NCBI GenBank assembly: GCA_018268995.1
Contig: JAFDVL010000045.1
Span: forward strand, 1 to 64,000
From: Acidobacteriota bacterium
GTDB taxonomy: Bacteria > Acidobacteriota > Blastocatellia > RBC074
Reading direction: 5' to 3'
Length of the DNA: 64,000 nucleotides
The position numbers and the translations under genes are program-made. The first letter of the stretch is position 1. Each line of letters starts with the position of its first letter. Positions 9,401 to 17,628 of the stretch are shown piece after piece. Below the pieces are notes generated by a model, which was not told the DNA's origin, did not search any database, and saw only the letters and a program-made list of their open reading frames with translations.

Positions 9401-10013
9401 CGGATTGTATAATCGTCGTGCTGAACGCGCTGAAGACCCGTCAAATGTCCCGCATCGCTTAGTTGTGAGCGGTTTATTTGAAGCGCCGTTTGGTAAAGGC
9501 CGCAAATTCAATGTGCAAAACCGTGCGCTAGATGCCATCGTTGGAGGCTGGCAATTGAATACCATCACAACTATCGTCGCAGGTACGCCAACCAGCGTGC
9601 GCGGCGCGAACAACGGCTTGGCGAATCGCCCTGACTGGATTGGCAGTTTGGAATTGCCCAGCGGTTTTACCGACGCAAATCCACAACGCGGTGTGCAATG
9701 GTTCAACCCGGCGGCGTTTGTGAATCCGGCATTATATACGTTTGGCAACACGCCACGCGCCATCAGCCAGTTTCGCAATCCGGGTGCAATTATCGTTGAC
9801 CTTTCGGTGTTCAAGAATTTCACGATTACCGAAAAGCTGAAACTGCAATTCCGCGCTGAGGCATTCAACGCGCCCAATCACGTAAATCTCGGTACGCCAA
9901 ATACTTCGTTTGGGGCTGGGCCTGGAGGCGTAAACAATAATGACGCCTTTGGACGCATCACCGGATCACGTGATCCACGCTTGATGCAGCTTGGGCTGAA
10001 GCTGATTTTCTAA
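6474..10013 (+). CDS. Oar-type TonB-dependent receptor (copy 1)
   Basis: A 1179-residue outer-membrane receptor. A Sec signal ends in SIAFAQ, followed by a carboxypeptidase-like regulatory (beta-sandwich) domain of about 90 residues beginning GTILGSVTDASGAVIPGA. Then come the plug (VIENRRVQELPVNGRNALSL) and a long barrel ending MQLGLKLIF. Such receptors are abundant in Acidobacteriota and take up oligosaccharides or other large ligands with TonB energy. The start at 6474 has GGAGGT five bases upstream; an in-frame start at 6411 lacks one. It follows the GntR gene by 130 bases and is closely related along its whole length to the receptor at 26058. Confidence 0.9.
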   Translation: MKQFHPVFQRQVLGSKLILLVSMLFLASIAFAQRGRGTILGSVTDASGAVIPGAVVIITNTNTNISTTATTNNDGNFTVPNLMVGGYSVSTSKEGFKKALRSNLTLEVDQRAEINMVLETGAVSETIEVTSQSPLVDTTTATFGKVIENRRVQELPVNGRNALSLVLLAPAVQSGVGPTASGFADRGTQVSMIRINGSPFATNNLVVDGLSSVNAYLPDVNINPNVDSVQEFKVQTNTMSAEYGFTLGGVVNLVTKSGTNDYHGTLYEFFRNNYLDANSWANNRAARPKQPLRYNQYGGSLGGPILFPRFGQGGPSLYRGKDRSFFFYNYEGYQFITNASGFYTLPTEAFRNGDFSKLADATGKPIIIYDPATTRANPNGQGFLRDPFPGNIIPANRLDPVSKNFLKFYPLPNRTPDNAFTNLNNYFGAVANKRTLSNHTSRFDHRFSESNNFSVRYTYYKQFTDNGTANLFPDPIVRQRTDPFRGHNVVVTDLHNFTTNLIHEFRIGVARQIFDFKVASAGQNLPQQLGLPAIVPPDVLPAVSNGLPGFNTGTVGKRGGSVWQLFDSLTWLHGNHTVKFGTELRLTQANNLQKSSPSGSFGFATTLTDNAAPIAGNRINTGNSFATFLLGTVSSASVTTHLGESEVGKSYGFYVNDDWKIGRRLSLNLGLRYDYQQQPYERRCGTSMFNPFATNPTNGLKGVTQYACIDYGRTFSQDDKNDFAPRVGFSWDVFGTQKTVVRGGYGIFMSALFSYWNANYESTNGFAGTSTAYNPPNGNSLLTAFQFKDGFPFTPNQPQGAKLGPNLFATSSTSFKEAISRTPMSQQWNLSLQQQLGGGFLIEVAYSANHGTHLLSGSYDLNQADPALVRQFGLAGQLTNNVANPFAGKVPGAFGGATITQAQALRPLPYVGGITVQAPHAGNSIYHSMLVSAEKRFSKGFTLLASYTFAKLISDSIFNGLNFIGSEGGNDFGYQNGLYNRRAERAEDPSNVPHRLVVSGLFEAPFGKGRKFNVQNRALDAIVGGWQLNTITTIVAGTPTSVRGANNGLANRPDWIGSLELPSGFTDANPQRGVQWFNPAAFVNPALYTFGNTPRAISQFRNPGAIIVDLSVFKNFTITEKLKLQFRAEAFNAPNHVNLGTPNTSFGAGPGGVNNNDAFGRITGSRDPRLMQLGLKLIF

Positions 10014-10029
10014 TCAGCTTACAACTGAT

Positions 10030-10065
10030 CGAACCGCGCCAAAATTTGATGATTGGCGCGGTTCG
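10030..10065 (+). terminator. Terminator-like hairpin after TonB receptor 1
   Basis: A perfect 12-bp GC-rich stem (10030-10041 with 10054-10065, arms CGAACCGCGCCA and TGGCGCGGTTCG) with a 12-nt loop is followed by a T-rich but broken tract. It may attenuate rather than fully stop transcription into the downstream hydrolase genes. Confidence 0.65.
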
Positions 10066-10100
10066 ACACTTCTTTCTTTATCTATTTCACATCTGTCTAT

Positions 10101-10877
10101 ATGCAAGTCAATTTGCCGCTACTCACTTCACTGCTGATCCTCTTATTTGTTGCGGCACCTTCACAGACCAATAGCGAGGCCATCAAGCCTACGGTGCAAC
10201 GCAGTGATTTGGGTACTTATCAGCTTGTCTGGCAAGATGAATTTGATGGCAACGCTGTCAATACGAACCAATGGAATTACCGCACGGGCGAACGATTCTG
10301 GAGCACGCAACGGCCTGAAAATGTTTCGGTCGCGGATGGTAAATTGCGCATTGCTTTGAAAAAAGAAAAGTTCGGCAATACGGATTACACGGCGGGCGGC
10401 CTCATCAGTAAGCGTGAATTCAAATACGGCTATTACGAAGCGCGTGGCAAAATGCCGCGCGGCAAAGGCTGGCATACGTCGTTTTGGATGATGCGCAACG
10501 GCGAAGTCGAAACCCGCGATCAGGAATTGGATGTTTGCGAACAGGATTCCATCAATCCGAACGACTATTCGACCAATGTTCATGGCTATAAACCCACGCA
10601 TCGTGCGCTCGGTGCCAAGCACATTGCCACGCCCGATTTGACGGCAGACTTTCACGTTTGGGGCTGCGAATTCACGGAGACAACAGTGACATATTACTTC
10701 GACGGCAAGATTGTAGACACGCGCGATGTCACGACTGTACCGCTCGGCGATGTGAGCATCTGGTTGACTTCGATTGCCGCGCCGCTCGGCAAGACAGACA
10801 AAGTGGATGACAGCGGACTGCCCGCCGTGGCTGAGTTTGATTATGTGCGGTTCTTTGAACGCGGAAAGAGAAAATGA
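10101..10877 (+). CDS. Glycoside hydrolase family 16 protein
   Basis: A 258-residue secreted endo-glycanase. The catalytic motif ELDVCE places the nucleophile and acid/base Glu at about residues 142 and 147 with the assisting Asp at 144, in the GH16 pattern ExDxxE. Preceding strands (LVWQDEFDG, FKYGYYEARGKMP, SFWMM) and the late WGCEFTETTVTYYFDG strand are standard GH16 jelly-roll elements. GH16 enzymes cleave beta-1,3/1,4-glucans or galactans such as agar, porphyran and carrageenan; the exact substrate cannot be assigned. The ATG at 10101 is chosen because an upstream in-frame ATG lies inside the terminator hairpin. Its stop overlaps the next start as ATGA. Confidence 0.87.
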   Translation: MQVNLPLLTSLLILLFVAAPSQTNSEAIKPTVQRSDLGTYQLVWQDEFDGNAVNTNQWNYRTGERFWSTQRPENVSVADGKLRIALKKEKFGNTDYTAGGLISKREFKYGYYEARGKMPRGKGWHTSFWMMRNGEVETRDQELDVCEQDSINPNDYSTNVHGYKPTHRALGAKHIATPDLTADFHVWGCEFTETTVTYYFDGKIVDTRDVTTVPLGDVSIWLTSIAAPLGKTDKVDDSGLPAVAEFDYVRFFERGKRK

Positions 10878-11953
10878 CCGAATTCACACGCAGACAATTT
10901 ATCGGACAAACGCTGGCGAGCGCTTTAGTCTTGCCGCAACGTCGCGTTGATGATTTGGATTTTCAGCGGTTGATTCAGCCAATTCCGCTGACCGCGAAAT
11001 TTGAATTGCCGGATTATTACGTCTGGTGCGGCACGCTGACGAAAGCCGACGATGGCAAATATTATTTGCTGTTTTCGCGTTGGCCGCGTGCACTGGGACA
11101 TACCGCTTGGGTGACGCATTCCGAAGTTGCCGTGGCGGTTGGCAACAGTCCGTTTGGACCTTTCGCGTTCAAATCCGTAGCCTTGCCCGTGCGCGGCAAG
11201 CAATTCTGGGATGGGCTTTGCACGCACAATCCAACCGTGCAGCGGTTCGGCAAAAAATATTATCTGTACTACATGGGCAACACAGGCGACGGCGTAGCGA
11301 TGAAATCGCTGAACTGGACGCATCGCAACAATCAACGCATTGGTGTCGCCGTCGCCGATCATCCGCTGGGGCCGTGGCAGCGATTTGATCAGCCTATACT
11401 TGAGCCGACTGCCGGATTTTATGACGCGCTGATGTGCTCGAATCCGAGCGTGACGAAGCGGCCTGACGGCGGATTTCTCATGGTTTACAAAGCGGTTGGC
11501 GACAAAAATAAAATGCCGTTCGGCGGCCCCGTGCTGCATTGCGTAGCGACGAGTGACAGCCCGACGGCGTCGTTCAAAAAACATCCCAAGCCAGTATTTG
11601 TAAAAGAAGGCGTAGCCTTCGCCGCCGAAGACCCGTACATCTGGCACGACGGCAAACGCTATCGCGCCATCGTCAAAGATAACGAAGGCTATTTCACCAA
11701 CGCAGGCAAATCGCTGGCGTTGTTTGAATCGGCAGACGGCTTGGATTGGAAACTGTCGGCGCATCCGTTGGTGGCTACGATGGATGTGCGGTGGGCAAAT
11801 GGACAACGACAAAAATTAAATTCGTTAGAGCGCCCGCAACTTTGGTTTGAGAAAGGAAAGCCGGTTGTGTTGTTGTGTGCGGCAGATGTTTCGACAGCGC
11901 GCGAATATTCGTTTAATCTGCAAATTCCACTGTTACCAATTCATCAAAAGTGA
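10874..11953 (+). CDS. Beta-propeller glycoside hydrolase, GH43/GH117-like
   Basis: A 359-residue protein with a twin-arginine signal (TRRQFIGQTLASAL). Repeated blade-like strands are visible: DYYVWCGTLTKADDGKYYLLFSRW, CTHNPTVQRFGKKYYLYYMG, CSNPSVTKRPDGGFLMVYKA and AEDPYIWHDGKRYRAIVKD. Such Asp/Glu-bearing strands before aromatic-rich ones are typical of five-bladed propeller glycosidases (GH43, GH117 and relatives). GH117 members release 3,6-anhydrogalactose from agar oligosaccharides, which would fit the GH16 and sulfatase neighbours, but the family choice is inferred. It is translationally coupled to the GH16 gene, and its stop overlaps the next start. Confidence 0.65.
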   Translation: MTEFTRRQFIGQTLASALVLPQRRVDDLDFQRLIQPIPLTAKFELPDYYVWCGTLTKADDGKYYLLFSRWPRALGHTAWVTHSEVAVAVGNSPFGPFAFKSVALPVRGKQFWDGLCTHNPTVQRFGKKYYLYYMGNTGDGVAMKSLNWTHRNNQRIGVAVADHPLGPWQRFDQPILEPTAGFYDALMCSNPSVTKRPDGGFLMVYKAVGDKNKMPFGGPVLHCVATSDSPTASFKKHPKPVFVKEGVAFAAEDPYIWHDGKRYRAIVKDNEGYFTNAGKSLALFESADGLDWKLSAHPLVATMDVRWANGQRQKLNSLERPQLWFEKGKPVVLLCAADVSTAREYSFNLQIPLLPIHQK

Positions 11954-14900
11954 GTAACACTCGAATGACAACACGCGGGAAAACGATCTTGCTGGGCGGG
12001 CTGCTGGCGTTTGGGTGGTGTGTTTGGGCGAACGGCAGCGCGGCAGCCGTCATCACAACGACAGATTTCAATCGCGACATTCGCCCAATCCTCTCGAACA
12101 ATTGTTTTCAATGCCATGGCCCTGACGAAGCAACACGCAAAGCGAAATTGCGCCTCGATACGAAAGACGGCGCGTTTGCCAAAATGGGCGTCATTGTGCC
12201 GGGCAAGGCCGCCAACAGCCGCTTGATTCAACGCATCACGACGACGGATCCGAATCGGCTGATGCCGCCACCGGAGTCCGGGCATAAACTCACGACAGCA
12301 CAAATTGAAACGCTGCAACGGTGGGTGAATGAAGGCGCACAGTGGGGGTTGCATTGGTCTTTCGTTGCACCTGAGCGCCCCGCGTTGCCATCCGTCAAAA
12401 ACAACGTCTGGCCGCGCAATGCCATAGATTATTTCGTCCTCGCGCGGCTCGAACAGGAAGGCTTACAACCCTCGCCCGAAGCCGACAAGGCTACGCTCCT
12501 GCGCCGCGTGTCGTTTGATTTGACGGGCCTGCCGCCGACACAAAAAGAACTGGACGACTTCCTGCACGACCAATCGCCGAATGCTTACGAAAAGGTGGTG
12601 GATCGGTTGCTCGCCAGCCCGCGCTACGGCGAACGGATGGCGTTTCGTTGGTTGGATGCGGCGCGCTATTCCGACACGCACGGCTATCAACGTGATGGCG
12701 ACCGTTCGATGTGGCGCTGGCGCGATTGGGTGATTGATGCCTTCAACCAGAACAAGCCGTTCGACCAATTCACGATTGAGCAACTCGCAGGAGATTTGTT
12801 GCCGAACCCAACGTTGGAACAGCGCATTGCGACAGGTTTCAATCGCAATCATCGCGCGAATTCCGAAGGCGGCATCGTGCCTGCCGAATATTTTGTCGAG
12901 TATATCGTAGATCGCGTGGACACGACGGCGACTGTGTTTATGGGGCTGACGGCAGGCTGTGCGCGTTGCCATAATCACAAATACGATCCGCTCACACAGA
13001 AGGAGTATTACCAACTCTTCGCGTACTTCAACAGCATTCCCGAAACGGGCATGATCGGTGATTTCGGCAACGCGCGTCCGTGGTTAAATGCGCCCGACAA
13101 ACAACAGCAACAGCAACTCGCCAAGCTAGACGCAGACATCGCGCAGGCAGAGAAGCAATTGGTGGAGGTCGCGCAACAACTCGCGCCCGTGCAGCAGCAA
13201 TGGGAACAATCGTTGCTGAACGCAAAACCGCAACAATGGTTTCCGGCTGAAAATCTGGTGCTCGCGCATTCGTTGGATGAAGGCGCAAAACTGGAAGCCC
13301 GCAAGCCCGTGATGACGGAAGCTCCCAAACCGGAAATCAAACCGGCGCCAGTCAAGGTGGAAAAGTCCGCCGCAGAAAAAAACGCAGCACCTGCACCGAA
13401 ACCGACACCGACGCCAACGCCCGCCGTGCCAAGCTTTGTGAATAGCACGCCGAGTTATGTTGCCGCACCGACCGGACAAGGCGTCGCATTCGATGGCAAA
13501 TTGGTGTTCAATGCTGAGCAAAGCATTCGTTTTGGCGAAGCTCCGCGCGGCAAAGAGCTCAAGGAGAAATTTGCCGTCTCGGTGTGGTTCTATCCCGACT
13601 CCGCGCAAAGCGGCGCTATCGTGACGTACTTGCCCGACGACAACGAAATCAAAGAAATCAAATTGCCACGCAATCGTGGCTTCGGTTTGTTCTTCCTCGA
13701 CGGCAAAATCAAATGCAACGTCGTTGCGGGTTGGGATGAAGATTCGGTGAAGACCGAAACGCTGCGCACGCTTGCCCCGCAGCAATGGCATCATTTGCTG
13801 GCCGTCTTCGATTCCGAAAATGCGTTGGAACATATTCAGTTGTTTGTAGATGGCAAAAAAGAGCCGCTCAACGTTATCCAATCTTCGCTGTTCAATACCT
13901 ATTTCAGCGGCAACAACGAACTGCGTATTGGCGGCGGCGGCGGCTCGGCGTTGCGGTTCAAAGGGCAATTGGATGAGGTGCGCGTTTACAAAACCTTGCC
14001 GGATGCCAAACTGATCGCACAACTCGCGTGCGCCGATTCGCTCAACCAAATCGCGGCCATCGCGCCTGCCAACCGAACCGAAGGGCAACGACTGAAAATG
14101 CAGGGCGCGTTCTTTGCGCAAGCAGCTCCGCTGCCAGCACAGCCGCTCCTGAACCAGCTTGCCGAATTGAAAGAACAACGCGCAAAGTTGTGGGCTGCGT
14201 TGCCGACCGTGATGGTGATGCAGGAATTGCCGCAGCCGCGTCCGACGTTTGTGCTGCGACGCGGCGCGTATGACTTGCCGGGCGAAAAGGTCGAACGCGG
14301 CGTTCCAGCAGTGCTGCCGCCGCTGCCCAAAGAATTCCCGAACAATCGCCTCGGTTTTGCGCAATGGCTCGTCAGCCCCACAAATCCGTTAACCGCACGC
14401 GTGCAAGTTAATCGCTTCTGGCAAATGCTCTTCGGCACTGGCCTCGTGAAAACCGTCGAAGACTTCGGCGCACAAGGCGAGCCGCCCTCGCACCCGGAGT
14501 TGTTGGACTGGCTCGCTACCGAATTTATGAACGCGGAACGCGGAACGATGAATGAAAAGCCGACCGAAATTTCTTCTGTTCATCGTTCATCATTCAGCAC
14601 TCATCGTTGGGACATCAAGGCCTTGCTCAAGACGATTGTGATGAGCGCCACCTATCGGCAAAGCTCCAAACGCAATCCGCAATCCGCAATCCGCAATCCG
14701 CAATCCGATGATCCTGACAATCGCTTGCTCGCACGTGGGCCGCGTTTTCGCTTATCGGCTGAAATGCTGCGCGATCAGGCGTTGTTAGTGTCCGGCTTGT
14801 TAGTCGAAAAAATCGGCGGGCCTTCGGTTAAAACCTATCAGCCCGCTGACGTATACAAAGGCTTAGTATTTGGCAGCACGAAATATGAACAGGAAACTGG

Positions 14901-15369
14901 CGATGCGTTGTGGCGGCGCAGTCTATACACGTATTGGAAGCGCACCATTCTGACGCCGAATATGTTGGTACTGGACGCGACGGCGCGCGAATTCTGCACA
15001 GTGCGCGAGGTGCGAACGAATACGCCATTGCAGGCGCTGACGCTGATGAACGATGTGACGTTTGTGGAAGCCGCACGATTGTTGGCGGAGCGCATGTTGA
15101 TAGAAGGCGGCACGAACGCGGACGCGCGTTTGCGCTGGGCTTATCGGCAAGTGCTTTCGCGGTTGCCAAGCGCCACAGAAGTACAAGTGTTGCGCAGCAA
15201 TCTGACGCAACAACTGAGTCACTTTCGCCGCCAACCGAAAGAAGCGGCGAAGCTGCTGGCGTTAGGTGAAAAGCGCAATCGCGCCTCGTTACCTGCTTCA
15301 GAATTAGCGGCGTACACCACAATCGCAAGCTTGCTGCTGAATCTGAACGAAACGATTACGCGACAATGA
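11950..15369 (+). CDS. Cytochrome c-like DUF1549/DUF1553 protein with LamG domain
   Basis: A 1139-residue exported protein. After a signal peptide, a planctomycete-type cytochrome domain carries a haem site CFQCH (Cys52, Cys55, His56). Next come DUF1549, with a second CxxCH (Cys337-His341), a Gln/Lys/Pro-rich linker, a LamG-like lectin domain near residues 510-690, and DUF1553. The DUF1549/1553/1501 set is widespread in Planctomycetes and Acidobacteriota polysaccharide clusters, but its reaction is unknown. Translation starts at GTG 11950 (overlapping the preceding TGA) or ATG 11965. Two in-frame low-complexity insertions near the C-terminus (14530-14607 and 14671-14705) look recently acquired. 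Confidence 0.8.
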   Translation: MSNTRMTTRGKTILLGGLLAFGWCVWANGSAAAVITTTDFNRDIRPILSNNCFQCHGPDEATRKAKLRLDTKDGAFAKMGVIVPGKAANSRLIQRITTTDPNRLMPPPESGHKLTTAQIETLQRWVNEGAQWGLHWSFVAPERPALPSVKNNVWPRNAIDYFVLARLEQEGLQPSPEADKATLLRRVSFDLTGLPPTQKELDDFLHDQSPNAYEKVVDRLLASPRYGERMAFRWLDAARYSDTHGYQRDGDRSMWRWRDWVIDAFNQNKPFDQFTIEQLAGDLLPNPTLEQRIATGFNRNHRANSEGGIVPAEYFVEYIVDRVDTTATVFMGLTAGCARCHNHKYDPLTQKEYYQLFAYFNSIPETGMIGDFGNARPWLNAPDKQQQQQLAKLDADIAQAEKQLVEVAQQLAPVQQQWEQSLLNAKPQQWFPAENLVLAHSLDEGAKLEARKPVMTEAPKPEIKPAPVKVEKSAAEKNAAPAPKPTPTPTPAVPSFVNSTPSYVAAPTGQGVAFDGKLVFNAEQSIRFGEAPRGKELKEKFAVSVWFYPDSAQSGAIVTYLPDDNEIKEIKLPRNRGFGLFFLDGKIKCNVVAGWDEDSVKTETLRTLAPQQWHHLLAVFDSENALEHIQLFVDGKKEPLNVIQSSLFNTYFSGNNELRIGGGGGSALRFKGQLDEVRVYKTLPDAKLIAQLACADSLNQIAAIAPANRTEGQRLKMQGAFFAQAAPLPAQPLLNQLAELKEQRAKLWAALPTVMVMQELPQPRPTFVLRRGAYDLPGEKVERGVPAVLPPLPKEFPNNRLGFAQWLVSPTNPLTARVQVNRFWQMLFGTGLVKTVEDFGAQGEPPSHPELLDWLATEFMNAERGTMNEKPTEISSVHRSSFSTHRWDIKALLKTIVMSATYRQSSKRNPQSAIRNPQSDDPDNRLLARGPRFRLSAEMLRDQALLVSGLLVEKIGGPSVKTYQPADVYKGLVFGSTKYEQETGDALWRRSLYTYWKRTILTPNMLVLDATAREFCTVREVRTNTPLQALTLMNDVTFVEAARLLAERMLIEGGTNADARLRWAYRQVLSRLPSATEVQVLRSNLTQQLSHFRRQPKEAAKLLALGEKRNRASLPASELAAYTTIASLLLNLNETITRQ
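14530..14607 (+). repeat. In-frame palindromic insertion within the DUF1553 domain
   Basis: About 26 codons interrupt the expected DUF1553 junction between ATEFM and WDIKAL. The DNA starts with a direct repeat (CGGAACG twice) and contains a 10-bp inverted repeat, GAACGATGAA at 14543-14552 with TTCATCGTTC at 14579-14588, and further ATCGTT copies. This resembles palindromic elements that insert in frame into genes. Confidence 0.5.
14671..14705 (+). repeat. Five tandem copies of the heptamer CGCAATC in coding sequence
   Basis: Exactly five 7-bp units are read through by the DUF1553 gene. They encode a stretch rich in Asn-Pro-Gln-Ser located where relatives have a short variable loop after TYRQSSK. 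Confidence 0.85.
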
Positions 15370-16838
15370 GGACAACGATGATGAACCCGCAAGACGAATA
15401 TCAATTGATGCTGACGCGGCGACATTTTTTCAGTCGTTGCAGTCTCGGTATCGGCACAGCGGCATTGGCTTCGTTGCTGAACGAAAGTGGATTTGGTGCT
15501 CCGCCTTCCGCACTCCGCACTCCGCAATCGCCAGCGCCGCATTTCGCGCCCAAAGCCAAGCGCATCATTTACCTGTTTCAATCGGGTGCGCCGTCGCAAT
15601 TTGAATTGTTCGATCCGAAGCCGCAACTGGAAAAAATGCGCGGCAAGGAACTGCCCGATTCTGTGCGACAAGGACAACGCCTCACGGGCATGACAGCGTA
15701 TCAATCCAGCTTTCCGATTGCGCCTTCGATTTACAAATTCGCCCAGCACGGACAATCGGGCGCGACGATCAGCGAACTGTTGCCGCATACGAGCAAAGTC
15801 GCCGACGATTTGTGTTTCATCAAATCTATGTACACCGAACAGATCAACCACGATCCAGCGGTGACGTTTTGTCTGACGGGGTTTCAAATCGCGGGACGTC
15901 CGAGTTTAGGTGCGTGGTTGTCGTATGGCTTGGGGAGCGAAAACAAAGATTTGCCCGCGTTTGTCGTGTTAGTTTCAGTGGGCAGCGGCAGACCCGATTG
16001 CCAGCCGCTCTATGATCGTTTGTGGGGGAGCGGCTTTTTGCCTTCGCAATATCAGGGCGTCAAGTTTCAAAGCGGCGCAGACAAGGTTCATTTCCTCTCG
16101 AACCCGCCGGGTGTGAACAAACAGGTGCGTCGTCGTTTTCTGGATGCGCTGGCGCAACTGAATCAGGAAAACGCCAAAGAATTTGGCGACCCCGAAGCGT
16201 TGACGCGCATTGCGCAATACGAGATGGCATTTCGGATGCAAACGTCCGTGCCGGAATTAACTGACCTATCCAGCGAATCGGCGAAAACACTCGAACGCTA
16301 CGGCCCCGAAGTGAATAAGCCCGGCACGTATGCGTCGAATTGCATTCTGGCGCGGCGCTTGGCGGAACGCGGTGTGCGCTGCATTCAGTTGTTTCATCGC
16401 GGCTGGGATCAACACGCCGAATTGCCAAAAGCGTTGCCAGGGCAATGCCGCGACACCGATCAACCGACGGCGGCCTTACTGATGGATTTGAAAGAGCGCG
16501 GCATGCTCGACGACACGTTGATTGTCTGGGGCGGTGAATTTGGGCGCACGGTCTATTCGCAGGGCAAGCTGACCGAAACGAATTATGGGCGTGATCATCA
16601 TCCCCGCGCGTTCACGTTGTGGCTGGCGGGCGGCGGCATCAAGCCGGGCATCACGATTGGCGAGACGGATGATTTCAGCTACAACATCACGCGCGACCCG
16701 ATTCACGTCCACGATTTGAATGCGACGATTTTGCACCTGCTCGGGTTGGATCATAAGCGGCTGACGTACAAATATCAGGGGCGCAACTTCCGCCTGACCG
16801 ATGTGCATGGCGAAGTGATCCAAAAGGTTTTGGCTTAG
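15366..16838 (+). CDS. Exported DUF1501 protein
   Basis: A 490-residue protein with a Tat-like signal (LTRRHFFSRCSLGIG). The alkaline-phosphatase-superfamily-like fold of DUF1501 shows as FLFQSGAPSQFELFDPKP near the N-terminus, HRGWDQHAELPKAL around residue 345 and the late VWGGEFGRT and GRDHHPRAF motifs, whose His and Asp residues are likely metal ligands. It is the usual partner of DUF1549/1553 proteins and is translationally coupled to that gene here (ATGA overlap). The activity of this pair is not established. A heptamer repeat lies just after the signal region (15501-15528). Confidence 0.82.
   Translation: MRTTMMNPQDEYQLMLTRRHFFSRCSLGIGTAALASLLNESGFGAPPSALRTPQSPAPHFAPKAKRIIYLFQSGAPSQFELFDPKPQLEKMRGKELPDSVRQGQRLTGMTAYQSSFPIAPSIYKFAQHGQSGATISELLPHTSKVADDLCFIKSMYTEQINHDPAVTFCLTGFQIAGRPSLGAWLSYGLGSENKDLPAFVVLVSVGSGRPDCQPLYDRLWGSGFLPSQYQGVKFQSGADKVHFLSNPPGVNKQVRRRFLDALAQLNQENAKEFGDPEALTRIAQYEMAFRMQTSVPELTDLSSESAKTLERYGPEVNKPGTYASNCILARRLAERGVRCIQLFHRGWDQHAELPKALPGQCRDTDQPTAALLMDLKERGMLDDTLIVWGGEFGRTVYSQGKLTETNYGRDHHPRAFTLWLAGGGIKPGITIGETDDFSYNITRDPIHVHDLNATILHLLGLDHKRLTYKYQGRNFRLTDVHGEVIQKVLA
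15501..15528 (+). repeat. Four tandem heptamers (CCGCxxT) in the DUF1501 gene
   Basis: CCGCCTT, CCGCACT, CCGCACT and CCGCAAT follow each other without gaps. They are related to the CGCAATC array 800 bases upstream and encode a Pro/Ser-rich spacer between signal peptide and mature domain. Confidence 0.75.
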
Positions 16839-17624
16839 ATGTACGAGTATCAACGAAGCTGTGAGGCAATGGGGACGCGCTTTGACGTGATCTTGCGGGG
16901 CTCTCATGGGCAAGATGATGAACAACATCTTGAAGCGGTTGCGGTGGCGATTGGCGAGGAAGTTCAACGGTTGGATGCGCTGCTGTCGCGTTTCAATCCG
17001 AGCAGCGAAATGGCCCGCATCAATCGTGAGGCGAAAACAAAAGCCGTGCGCGTTGACCGCGAACTCTTTGCGTTGTTGGAACGCTGCGAAATCGCACGAC
17101 AAACGACGAATGGTTATTTTGACATTGCCGCAGCTACCGGTGGTGCGGGAATTGCGCTCGATGCCGCAAGCTGTTCGGTGCGATTCACCAATCCCGCTAC
17201 GCAAATTGATTTGGGCGCGATAGGCAAAGGTTACGCGCTGGATTGCGGGTTTGAAATTATTGCGCGGTTTGGCATCGAACATGCTTTGCTCAATGGCGGA
17301 ACGAGTTCGGTGCGTGGTTTGGGCGCGGCCTGGCCGATTGATCTTCGCCATCCGTTGCAGCCGGAACGCATCGTACATCGCTTGGATTTGGTGAATCTCG
17401 CGCTGTCTTGCTCAGCGGCGCGGCATCCGGCGCAAACGCAATCGGATGTATTGAATCCACTGACAAGCGCACCGATTCTGAGCAACGATGCCTGCCTGGT
17501 ATTAGCCGAGAGCGCAACGGAAGCGGAGATTTATTCGACGGCGTTGCTGACGATGGGAAAAGTAAATGCGTCGCAGTATCTGGCAACGCTTTGTCGCAGC
17601 AATCTGCAAGTGAAATGGTTTTGA
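16839..17624 (+). CDS. apbE: FAD:protein FMN transferase (ApbE)
   Basis: A 261-residue flavin transferase that attaches FMN through phosphodiester linkage to Thr/Ser of target proteins outside the cytoplasm. Visible motifs are CEAMGTRFDV at the start, LDALLSRFNPSSEMARIN, the family signature QIDLGAIGKGYALD near residue 127 and HALLNGG followed by the SCSAARHP region. No signal peptide or lipobox is seen, although many ApbE proteins are exported. It starts directly at the stop of the DUF1501 gene. No protein in the window shows an obvious flavinylation motif (DxxTGAT type), so the target is unknown. Confidence 0.85.
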   Translation: MYEYQRSCEAMGTRFDVILRGSHGQDDEQHLEAVAVAIGEEVQRLDALLSRFNPSSEMARINREAKTKAVRVDRELFALLERCEIARQTTNGYFDIAAATGGAGIALDAASCSVRFTNPATQIDLGAIGKGYALDCGFEIIARFGIEHALLNGGTSSVRGLGAAWPIDLRHPLQPERIVHRLDLVNLALSCSAARHPAQTQSDVLNPLTSAPILSNDACLVLAESATEAEIYSTALLTMGKVNASQYLATLCRSNLQVKWF

Positions 17625-17628
17625 TCTG

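Noticed and set aside
13126..14364. 412-codon minus-strand frame opposite the DUF1549/LamG gene
   Set aside because: Shadow of the cytochrome-like gene with biased Arg/Gln/Phe content and no start signal.
14671..14705. CRISPR-like short array
   Set aside because: Units are only 7 bp, without spacers, and are translated in frame.
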